The position numbers were made by a program, and so were the translations under genes. Shown in pieces: positions 37,979 through 48,662 of a stretch of 64,000 nucleotides of DNA (positions within the stretch are counted from its first letter, which is position 1; each line of letters starts with the position of its first letter). The DNA is from Augochlora pura (lineage: Eukaryota; Arthropoda; Insecta; Hymenoptera; Halictidae), in the NCBI RefSeq assembly GCF_028453695.1, contig NC_135776.1, forward strand, positions 5,766,001 to 5,830,000. The letters run 5' to 3'. The notes beneath the pieces were generated by a model. It was not told the origin of the DNA. It saw nothing but the letters and a program-made list of their open reading frames with translations, and ran no database searches.

Positions 37979-38252
37979 CTAACCCCTTCAACAAGGATTG
38001 TTTTCGACGAACGTCATACAAACGTAATTATTAATTATTATTTATAACTATTAACTATTAATATTGAACCTAATGAACGGTTTAATGATTAACAGAACAT
38101 AGATAATACATAACTTGCGAGAGTAAAATTTATTAATTCTTTTTTAATGTTTAGATGTATGCAACGCAATATATTTTAGTTTTATGTAAAAAAAAACACA
38201 TAAAGGAAATAAATAAATAGCTTTGGCGGCTGATGCAACCGCAAAGGGTTAA
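37979..38252. mobile_element. TTAA MITE, degenerate
   Basis: CTAA at 37979-37982 and TTAA at 38249-38252 flank ends CCCCTTCAACAAGG and CCCTTTGCGGTT. Only the first bases of the inverted repeat agree, but its right half matches the relic at 21925-22030, and the CCCTTTGC end matches the family at 19763. Confidence 0.55.
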
Positions 38253-38299
38253 CTTTAGTCTCGACAGAGAGGTTTTAATAATATACAAATGAAAATGCA

Positions 38300-38960
38300 T
38301 CGTAAATAAAATGCGACGAATTCTAAAAGAAATGTCCGCCATTAGAGATTTAATTTTCTGGTGTAAAGTGATCCAGCAGAGAAATTACGGCAAATATTCG
38401 CGAAAGTGGAAGTCCGTTGGCGCGGGCCGCGGGCTATTGATTTGCGAGGCGGTCGCGCGAGTTGGACCCTCGGCCGAAATTGCTTCGCTGACGGCTCCCG
38501 TCTCATTTTCATCGAATTAGTCCGCGGATCGGTCCTCGGCCGGGTTCCACGCGCGCGGGCGAATGCTGCCTACTTTCCTCAATTTCCCATGGTACCGGGA
38601 GGGGGGGCCATTAGCAGGATTGCGGGTCGCGGGCTCTTTCTCCGGGTACGCGCCGTAAACCGTAAACTGCCGCGAACGGCCTCGCGGACGCGTAATTGCG
38701 GCGTAACGACATCGCGATTACACTCGGCCCGTTCAAATATGCGGACCCCGGAGCCGTCACCCGGCCATCGGCGTTTAGCCTCGCGACGATCTCACTGAAT
38801 CGTTCAGTTTACGGCCGCGTGCATGCATTAGTTCCGGCTCGACGCACCGGGATTCGAACGATGCGTGCCGGCCGGCGGAAAACATCGCGAAAGAAGGCGC
38901 TAATTGTTCCCAGTAGACTGCGGTTTTTATGCACTTATCACGGGAACGAGTGGCTGTAAT
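38300..38960. promoter_or_regulatory. Candidate enhancer, mixed homeodomain sites
   Basis: A GC-rich non-coding block with scattered ATTA/TAAT cores (CGAATTAGTCC, GGCCATTAGCAGG, GCGTAATTGCGGCG, GCGATTACACTC, GCATTAGTTCC) and CAATTTCCCATGG. It resembles the stretch at 21240-21665 in style. Functional assignment is inference. Confidence 0.25.
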
Positions 38961-40695
38961 TGGCGGCAGCTGCGAGATCACAAGAATTGCCGATACATCA
39001 TTGGGTTGCCAAGCACGAAAAGTCGGATTATCAAGTGAACGGTTACTTTGTTCATAATCGATCAAAATATGTTATTACTTCGATACAATTTTTCCAATGT
39101 GGCTATAATAAATAAATGTAATTTTTAAAGAAGTTCTAGTCCTCCGAATAAAGAAAACTCGGCCATCTTAATGTTACTTTCCTTTACGAAATTTTCATTC
39201 CGTAAACAGGGTACCAGATGTTTAAAATATACAGTGACCGAGTTGACAACAGTGATCGATTTTTCTCAAAAGTGGAACAGTAATCGGTGTCCGAGGTAAT
39301 CAAGTAATGATTTGACGTCACCACCGAGCGTAATCGAATATTCGAAGAAAAACCTGCGAGGCCTCTTATCTAAATACTTCATTGATTATTATGATTACAT
39401 AAAAATCATATTCTCGGTTTTCTACACAATTTCGAACGTATTCATATCGTCGAATAAAAAAATTATTTTCATATTTTAAATTATTTCCAATAATTTCAAT
39501 TATCTCAGTCATAATTAGAGAACAATGAAAATAATCTACATTCGTATCTACGCTAAATTGTTTCAGTAAGCTGATAAAAAATGCAACAGTAGTCCCAAAC
39601 TCTTCGAATGTTTTCACAGTGTTACATTTCTGATGAATCGTCTTAGACGATCCACAGATATCTACATGTACAGCTCTTATGACCTTGGCTCGATAAGGTT
39701 GTGGTCGTAAGGCATGAAAATTTCGTTCAGCCAGATCCAACGTTCCCGGAACACGGTAGTCCGTGTCAAACCGAGCCACCTCGTTATCGCAGTTGAGTAT
39801 CGTGGTGTGGCTCACCTGGCGTTGCGGTGCGACCTTATCTAGACCCTATGGATGCCGCTTCCCCTGTTCAGTACGATGGTTGAACCCATTGAAAATTTCC
39901 AGAGCGGCGTCACTCGATCGGCCTCGATCCACTTTGAAGATTCTGGAACGTCCATTGCGAGCTTGACCGTCTACGTTCACGGAAATTGTTACGTAACCTT
40001 GGATCGGTTCAGAAACGAAAGGTTACCTTCCGTCGAGAAATTCGTTCGCCTGATTGGCACGAGTTTGATTCCGAAGTTCGCGGCATACACTCGCTGTTAC
40101 GCTAGCTGCTTGTTGGCCGATTCGCCCGGATACCGTACACCGCTGTGTATCGTGGTCGAAAGGTAGAGGTTCGCAGATTTTCGGTCACCAGCGAAAGCGG
40201 CTGGACCGGAATGATAATCGAGCGTCGTTGGAAGAATGTTGGGAATGATTTTATTTTCGGAGCATTTATTTTTAGTTGGAAGTTTACGTTGTAAATGACG
40301 GAACGGTACAAGAAGAAATCGATGTTTGCAAGCGTTGATATGAAAATATATCTGGCTTATCAGAGGGAGATACATGTGCAACTTAAGTTATCGACAGAAT
40401 TATAATTGCACAATTGCTTGAGGAGCTTGGAGATATCACCGCGAAAGGCGATACTTGTCACAAATGACACCATTTTCAAATTTTCCACAGATTCTTGTCG
40501 AATTTTAAACTTATTTCATCGCGCAAGCAACAAGAATCATCTGCCGAGTAAAGTAAATGATTTTATATAACTTGCAGAATATTTCAAGGCGAATATATTA
40601 TGAGAATCTAAATGAGTAAAAAGTAAATATTGTTTTCTGAACAGGGACAACTTTATTCTGAATCATAGTGATGCTCGTTTACAGCTAGATTTGCG

Positions 40696-40701
40696 TTTAT
40701 T
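40696..40701 (-). terminator. Poly(A) signal of HACD3-type gene
   Basis: TTTATT on the plus strand is AATAAA on the gene strand, about 200 bases beyond the stop codon. Confidence 0.5.
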
Positions 40702-40902
40702 TATATTTATGTATATTAAAATTACATATAATAGTTATAAGTATAAGAAGAAAATATTTGGTAAAAGCTTTTTGACTTAGAATACATAAAAACGGCTAAA
40801 AAAAATGTAAAAAAACTGTCATGTCAACAAACGGTGTTGTCTTGAAAATTGTCTAGCAGCTGTATAATGTGATCAATTAATAATGTAATAATTTTCTTTA
40901 AA

Positions 40903-43406
40903 TCATGCATACTTTTTCCTCAATTTGTGTTTACCTAATTTTTTATAACGTGCCTGATTCATACGAGACATGAACATATATAAAATGGGTAAACAAAATA
41001 TAAGTAAATATATTCTTAAGAATGATGGGAAATGAAATGCAAAATTCCAAGAATTGGGCATGGAATAAGTAAATTTCCCCGTTTCTTCAAAATACGGAAT
41101 ATTCCGTAATATTATGACTCCTTCGCATAAAAATCCTAGCGGATATAATGGCATCCATATGGTGTATCTTAGCGATGTTAAAAGTGGAATTTCAATTTTC
41201 AATAATTGCGTTATGTAGTAAGGATATCTAACTATTTCTATTATACTCCAAGCAAGGAATAGGTAGAACACAACAGGTTTTGTTTGCATACGTGGTTCAG
41301 CTTCAACCATAGCAAATAAAACAAATGCTCTACCTCCTACTTGTAAAAATGATACCAAGGTACTGCTTTTAGTATAACCAAATAAGGCATGCGCTACTTC
41401 TAAAAACTGTAAAAGTTGTACACATTTTATTGGATTCCCGACAGCTGCATATGTTTCTTTCATGGAAGCTAGAAATAAAAATTTAATGTTTTAATTATCA
41501 CTTTAATATTGCAGTCAGCATAGAAACATAATTATTAAAGTATGTACTAACCTGGCCCATCTCGTAAATACATTATTGTCATTATAGTGACAACATATGT
41601 AAAACCAACAAATTGGCAAAGATTATAAATTATTAAGTACACCGTCCTCGAATCTTCTGGTGACAAAAATAAAGACAAATTAGTGATTCAAGAAACCTAT
41701 ATACAGATGAAAAAAGAATGGCTAGGAAAATACTAAGCTTTCAACCAACAACAAAAATAAATGTGCTCATTATATAATTAGATCTGGACTCCTTTACCTA
41801 GCCATCTTCTGATTTTTGAACTAATAAGTAGTTACATCTACATAAGATAAACAATATAACATACTGTAGCACTCTCATATCCATATTATTATTCTTATCA
41901 ATAAATAAATCACAAATAACAGTGTAGCTTTAAACAGCAGTTACCCCGTTAAGATTTTATAATACCATTTTGGTATGTTCCCTTTAAAAGTGTTCACTTC
42001 AATCATCTGTTCTATTTTTAGAGAGATAAAAATAATTTATTTATAAGCTTTATGACATCAACAGAGACATAATGCAAAGGTAATACAGTTTCCTTTAGCG
42101 ACGAATCTTTAGAAACATTAAATCCTACTCGATTTTTTAAAATGGAATTACGTCTTTGTATTACCGTATGAACCGACATTATCGATCATACTGCATAATA
42201 AAGTAACGATAAAAGTGGCATATAACCGATAAAAGATAATGTGTAATGAATTATAATCGAATAAACTTTGAAAAATTTTGATTAATTGACTAATAACGAA
42301 AACATACAGGTGGTTATTTTAATAAGTACTTCTGTCTCTATAAGAAAATATACCTCTCTTGTATCCAAATTCTTCTTTGTATAATTTGTCATACATGCCA
42401 GGATAATCATTGCATATATCCCGTTTTTTATCATCAATATCATCTAAGTCTTCAGCTGACCACTTATCAAAATCGATTTTTAACCAAGCTGGTTTTTGTG
42501 GTTGACTAGTTAATCTTGGCCACCAACCAAGACATTTTTTCTTTAATACAAAATCAACTTCGCGATCTACTACATTGTAACGACTTTCCTAAAACAATAA
42601 ATTATATTAATTAATTACATAATTGTCAAGTACTTTCAATTTTATTGCATTAGGCTTTGATAAATTAATTCAATTAATATATGTGTGAATTGTTTATCTT
42701 TTGAAGGTGTATTATGTTCTTCTATAAAGTTTATCTTAAAAAATACTGTTTTCTTTGAAGAAAAAAAATAATTTTATATTAATAACTTTATGTTAGTATT
42801 TTATATGAAACTGTTCTAAAAATGGAGCACCTTGACCTTTGACAGACAAATGCAATTGTTATTGTGCAAATTCTTTGTAACCCTGAGGATCAACTCATGC
42901 ATATGTCAATGTACATATATAATGACTATTCATAAACATTCATTATTGCAAATGCTCATATATTTCTTGGAAAAGTGACTTCATTTTTCTATGTTATGTA
43001 ATAAAATGAAATTTCACTCAAAATATAAGAACCATGATATTTTTTATAAGCACATATATTCCTTGTTTTACTCAAATTGAATTAAATACCAATATTGTTG
43101 TGCAATGGATATTTTACATACATTACCTCAGTATTAATGGCTGAATTTAAATCAAGAATAAAGCGATAATTATTGAAACCTTTGGCACCATGTCCATGTG
43201 CATTAACGCACAATCTCTTCTCATCCATATCAACATCTAAATCCTGAAAAATACATTTAATTTAAATAAAAATTTATAAACAGTAGTATACATTATATAC
43301 ATGTATTAGTCAAATTACTTACCCTAACATTGGTCAAATCTACCTTTAAGGTAACTTGACTTTCTGTTTGAGCCCAGTATACAAATGGAATTAATGTCTC
43401 AGCCAT
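40903..43406 (-). CDS. HACD3: Very-long-chain 3-hydroxyacyl-CoA dehydratase (HACD3 type)
   Basis: Five minus-strand exons join perfectly in frame: 43406-43323, 43243-43127, 42588-42354, 41656-41552 and 41468-40903, giving 368 aa (human HACD3 is 362). All introns are GT-AG. The enzyme dehydrates 3-hydroxyacyl-CoA in the very-long-chain fatty acid elongation cycle in the ER membrane. The N-terminal third is a CS/p23-like domain (MAETLIPFVYWAQTESQ to GWWPRLTSQ) typical of HACD3/HACD4-type and absent from HACD1/2. The rest is the PTPLA membrane domain with about six hydrophobic segments. The motif LYPLGFLCEG carries the catalytic Tyr and Glu seven residues apart, as in yeast Phs1. The C-terminus ends in a basic KLGKHKLRKKYA tail. 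The start is supported by the CS domain beginning right at it. The exons are AT-rich. Confidence 0.96.
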
Positions 43407-43849
43407 TTCTGATTATTTTATATTTATTCTGATTGCATGTCACTTGTACTCTTGTCGTCAGCAAGTTATATTGTAGTTACTTCTACTATTATTCATTTAG
43501 AGTAAATATAAAACACATACATTTTCGTAAATGTAAAAAGTACTTATTTGTAAAACACTTTCTTTAATATATTAAATACAATTCAATTAATTATGGCCTA
43601 GACCAAAACTTCCTCCAAAATTCATATTAATGTCACTACCCTGTTTGACAACTACTATACTTAGCTCGCGTCAAGAAACTGCATCAAAATATACTAAGCG
43701 ACAAGCTGTTTTATAAATATATGTACAGTATATGCATGTGTATGTACACGACGAACTGTGCGTAGTACATACATAAATATATTTAAAGAGTGGATACTTT
43801 CATAAAATTTGTTTTCCACAGGGTAGGTTAATAATTCACGATACCAGGG

Positions 43850-43925
43850 AGCGCTGACGTCATTCTTTTGTGACTGTCACACAGCGCTATTCTTCTTCCT
43901 CAGTGAATCGCCAGCCAATGGGAAA
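43850..43925 (-). promoter_or_regulatory. Candidate promoter with CRE and CCAAT
   Basis: About 450-510 bases upstream of the HACD3-type start lie a full palindromic CRE, TGACGTCA (43855-43862), and GCCAATGG (CCAAT box, 43914-43921), in a small GC-rich island including AGCGCT repeats. The surroundings are strongly AT-rich, so this island probably marks the transcription start of the gene. Inference from motifs and position. Confidence 0.5.
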
Positions 43926-46900
43926 TTAGCGGCTAAATCAACGACGTCGCAAGGTAACATTACATGTATATGTTGTGTGATGTATATGTATTTATATAAT
44001 TTTTTTATTACAATATGTTTGAATATGTTATTTAATATTAAGCTAACAAATGATGTATATATATATATATAGTAAACACATATAAGTATAGTAAATATAT
44101 TTGCAGTCAATTTGATTTACATAATTTAAAATTTTATCAAAAAATTGATTTCTTTTATCGTGTAATATTAGATATAAAACTAAAAGAACTAACGTACAAT
44201 TCGTACAAACATACATTGCTATAAAATAGTTGGTACCATGATTTTTACAATATTATTTATTGTTTTATTCCATATTTATTTAATATATATAATACATCAA
44301 CTTGTTTTATTTTCAAAATAAATCTCAGTTTTTAAACGTTTATGTACGCTACGAAAACGTAGAATTAATTAAAGTGAAACTAGAGTGAAAAAATGCATAT
44401 CTTTGTGCACTGCTCCGTTTCCATAACTTAAAATACTTTATATTGATAATACTCCTCATAGTTTGTTCGATTCTTTGAGAAGCTTATTTCGAATTAACAT
44501 TGTGTTACATCAATTTCTTGTACGATACTCAACCATAATTTTATAATTTTATATGTATTTAAAAAATATTTATGTTTATTAAATTATTAACATAGATTTG
44601 TGCAATTCGATATATAACATATGCAATGATCCATATTTTTCATTTATTAACAAGAAATAAATTTCGTGCTGACAAAATCGAAGTGATAAATTAAACAGTA
44701 TGCACGTGTACATACAATGTAGTGTATTGTTTAAGTGACATTTATAAATGCTGTAACAGCCGTTTAAAATCGTGAGAAGCTGATTGGTAAGTTCCTCTTG
44801 CGTTAAATGTTAATTGTGCACAACTGTATACAATTGTATATCGTCGTGAAATGTGCCTACGTACAAAACACGAAACATGTGTGCAGTACGATAAGGTTAC
44901 AGCCACGTATGACAATTTAATGTGATTTAAAGTGAAACTAATATCTAATAGCAAATAGAAAGACACGATACGTGGCATACGTATTGTAACAGCTTAATGA
45001 TTAGTCATTTTTGTACGTAATACGAGAGCCAGCGCGCATCAGCGTTTAGTATATGTAATATTGCAAGTGCTATATGACTCGATACATGAATGTTGTACAC
45101 GCTTTGCTGTCGAGTTGACAGTTTAATTAAATAAGCACATGGTAACTGTAAATTATTTGATACATGCCAAAATAATTTCGTTTTTATTCAAGTGTGCTTT
45201 ATATAATGATTTGGAGGAAAATCATGTTACATTGATTCAACGGTTCGACACGTTCGTACTTTGAGGTTAAAAGGTAACATATTTGTATTTTATTTTATTA
45301 TATTATCACATACATTTATTTAATAGTCGACAAAATAAAATGTTTATCATATTATTTTTTACAGATATATATTTTTGCAATGTGTGTCATGCATTATTGT
45401 TTTTTATTTTTTATAAAATGTACTGATATGAAATCAATTTTTAATATTCTAACATATTCATAAAATTCAGAGATTCACGTGCAATTCTCAATTTATTATA
45501 TAAATTAAGAAATAGTTGCGTCCATAAGCAAACATTGATACGTAAACGTTTATTTCGAAAATAAATGCGATTGGAATTATTGCTATTAATTTAAGATTGG
45601 TAATCGATTAGAATTTTTATTATGTAATGTTGAGGCTTAAATCTAATTTTATAAAATAATTTAAACGTATTTATAATCAATTACATTTTATAACATAACA
45701 TTATTATACAAATTATTTTGTCTATTTTTAATAAAATATTTATAAAATTCGATATAAATTGGGTATGTATGATATTTTTTGTTTATTAAAGAGATTAGTA
45801 CTTTTTAGAAATATTTTTGTTTTATGTTTCAATGTTTATACGAAAACACATATTTTTTGGTGATAAATAAAATTTAAATTCTAATAAGCTGTTCAATAAT
45901 TTATTACGTTATATAATATTGCATATTGCAAAGCATTTAGTTTTGCTGTAGAAAATATATTACTTTTAGTCATTATTATAGTAATGCTTCCACTTCATCT
46001 TAACAATTATAGTTTTAATTGGAACAATATATATATAATTTTATAACCTATATATCATGTTTGTTCCTTTATCTTTGACACAGTAATGAATGTTCTGATA
46101 GTTACAATGGTCTGACAATTTCAATGGTCTATGCTATATTTTATTGGTCTATAGTTTCTAATTAATATAATGCACACTGCAATGATTCTTCGTTTCATAT
46201 TGTCTGACACTATCTATATTTTGTTTCATATATTTTTGATAGTCTTTGAAAAGAAGTTATGTTATAGGTATTATGACCTAAATCAGCTCATGGCATTTTA
46301 ACTATTAATCTGGGAAGTCCTTAGCGAAGATAGTGTTTTCTATGTACATTATTTGATAACACAGTATTTAATAAGTTTTTTATTTAATATTTTCTGGTAA
46401 AAGTTAGAGATTTATGTAGTGCAAGTATGTTTGACACGTAATGACAATATACCTCAATCAATATAATTTAACTACCTAGGAATACACATTCTGTAATTGT
46501 TTTTGTTAATAGTTAAAAAGACTTAATCAACTCACTTCTGGATCAAGAGTTTATAACAAAATATCGCTTGTATTAGTTACATTGCAGTTATAAATTTATT
46601 GAAACAATCAATGTAGTTTTATTATCAATTTGTTACCAAATTTTATTGATTAATAATTATTTATTATCTAGGTAGTAGTTTAAAATTTGGTAATTCATTT
46701 TGTTGAAACTTCAGTAGAAAATGGCCTTTTTAAATATTTGACATACATGTTTTGATTAGTCATGATCAGTCTAGTTGAGAAAATTAACTACAAAAGGCGA
46801 CGCATGCGCATGGAGTCCCGCACAGTGACGTGTGCATCTACCGGGTGAACATTGTAATTCTGAACTTCGATGGAGACACGACGTAAAGCCTTGTCTGGTC

Positions 46901-47880
46901 GTAATTCAGATATGTAACGTACACCCCATAGACATGCCACGCTACTGTGCGGGATTCCTTGCGCATGCGTCGCCTTGCGTAGTTTATTTTCTTGTTTGCT
47001 CCTGTCATGGTTTTTGTTAAAAAACTAATAACAGCTCATATGCTTGAGAATAAGAAAACTATAAATAAATTGAAATATTTTATTTATATTATAAAAAAAA
47101 AGCATTAGAATCGTTAAAAGTAATTTTTTGCGGATTTCATATTTTAATTTCTTTGTTAAGTGTTGCAATTATTACAATAGAATTGAAAGCATTAAAAATA
47201 CGACACGAAAATAGTAAATATAAATATAATGAATATGTATGAGGCCAGGAATCCTTTAGCAGCAATTATAAAAAAAGGCATTGACCACACGTGACAGTGT
47301 TAATGACCATAGCCCATACATCAGCTGTGCTAAAAATATCTAATTTTGCCACAAACCAGCCTTCTTCTCTCTATTAGTTTCCAAGCTATCGAATGAAGTA
47401 TGTGTTGTTCTCAGTTTTGAAGACTGTTTTAATTTCTTCAACGTGATCAGAGGATAAGTAATTAATATAAAAAGATACATGACAAATATTTTTAAGAATT
47501 ATTTTTCTCTTTTCTAAGAACCAAAATTTTATATCGATCGATCGTAGTATTTCACACGTTCCCTTGTAAGTTTTCTATTTATATTTCTTACCACTTTAGA
47601 GTTCCTCTTTGAGGCGATCTAGGCATAATATGTAATATAATTAGTATAATGACATAAATACAAGTGTGATCACATTGAAGCTTAAAGGTGTCATTATTTC
47701 TTAAAGAATTGCAAGTACAAAAAAATGCACAAATGCTCAGTTTAATATTTTAATACTGTCAAAGGCTTATATGTATTCATTTATATTTTTACAAATTCAA
47801 ATATTCGTTCATTTACTTTTCAAACACATCGACGTCTACTTTAAAAATCAATCGCTTGACACAACAGAAAATATTGTTCT
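43926..47880. other. AT-rich intergenic region
   Basis: About 4 kb of very AT-rich DNA without a recognisable gene; open frames are short and Ile/Tyr-rich. The one distinct feature is a GC-rich hairpin at 46795-46975. Confidence 0.7.
46795..46975. mobile_element. GC-rich hairpin, probable foldback MITE
   Basis: An inverted repeat of at least 47 bp per arm. The left arm starts AGGCGACGCATGCGCATGGA then GTCCCGCACAGTGACGTG; the right arm on the opposite strand starts AGGCGACGCATGCGCAAGGA then ATCCCGCACAGTAGCGTG. The loop is about 70 bases. It contrasts sharply with the AT-rich surroundings, which suggests insertion. No clear target duplication is seen. Confidence 0.7.
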
Positions 47881-47884
47881 GAAA

Positions 47885-47985
47885 TGCTATGGTTTGAATT
47901 ACGCGCGGTGTTAACGTGTTATGGCCGCGCTCTCTGCGCACGTTGTCTCCCGGGAAACAACTTTGGACAGCGCTACTCTACAATG
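47885..47985 (+). promoter_or_regulatory. Candidate promoter of the SOD-repeat gene
   Basis: A short GC-rich island (TTACGCGCGGTG, GGCCGCGCTCTCTGCGCACG, TCTCCCGGGAAAC) in AT-rich DNA, about 0.7 kb upstream of the first visible exon of the plus-strand gene. CpG-rich islands of this kind often mark transcription starts in hymenopterans. The link to the gene is inferred from position. Confidence 0.35.
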
Positions 47986-48562
47986 TAGTTTACTAACTTG
48001 AACACTGATTGTAGAGTACAGTGCTAGACAAAATAATGAAATAATAAAGACACTTTGCATATATTATTTGCATATTTTGTAGATCTTTTTCTTAATCGTA
48101 AAGAAAATTTACGTTCGAATGTCTTTTTTTATGGTTTCTGAAGGAAAGTCTGCTGTGTCGCGTGATGTAGTTAGATCGTGCAGCGGATAATTAACTTTCA
48201 AAATAAACTGAAAAAGATCTGTGAAAGTTGGTGCGTTGAAAGTGTCTTATTCCTATTAAACATTACTGAAATATGCTTAGATATTTATAATGTAATAAAA
48301 AGAATATATTGTTTATATGGAATCGATATTTGTACACCTCTTACGGTTAAAGCCGTGACAATTCTTGAATTTGAAAGTTTCACATTTTGTTGACTGAGGG
48401 TGATGGAGAAAAACGATCATCGAATTCGTGTTGAGTGCATTAAAATCTATGAGAATCATTCATTAATTACCGAAACGCAAAATTGGTGTTGGACAGTGTT
48501 AGCAAATTGCAAAATTGGTATTAGACAATCTAGTTGATATTCTGATTAAAGACTTTCATTGT

Positions 48563-48662
48563 NNNNNNNNNNNNNNNNNNNNNNNNNNNNNNNNNNNNNN
48601 NNNNNNNNNNNNNNNNNNNNNNNNNNNNNNNNNNNNNNNNNNNNNNNNNNNNNNNNNNNNNN
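48563..48662. other. Assembly gap (100 N)
   Basis: Exactly 100 N. It removes the 5' part of the SOD-repeat gene, including the acceptor of the first visible exon and probably the signal-peptide exon. Confidence 0.99.

Larger units (their letters stand above)
26760..40690. other. Gene-poor region rich in MITEs and tandem repeats
   Basis: I recognise no protein-coding gene here. Frames of 60 to 190 codons occur on both strands, overlap each other and are low-complexity or CpG-driven. The segment holds TTAA elements (27373, 28173, 37979), a Tc1-type element (36745), tandem repeats (31295-31935, 34708-34773) and a second homeodomain-rich stretch (38300-38960). The minus-strand 82-codon frame at 34315-34563 is the only one with a protein-like composition, but I cannot identify it. 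Confidence 0.5.

Noticed and set aside
38840..38880. GGATTCGAACGA, resembling a tRNA T-loop
   Set aside because: The flanking bases do not form a T-arm or acceptor stem on either strand.
39366..39815. 149-codon minus-strand open frame
   Set aside because: No recognised domain; the AT-rich C-terminal half is low-complexity and nothing nearby supports an intron-exon structure.
48178..48393. 71-codon plus-strand frame just before the gap as the start of the SOD-repeat gene
   Set aside because: It has no signal peptide and no SOD-like residues, and ends well before the gap without a convincing donor.
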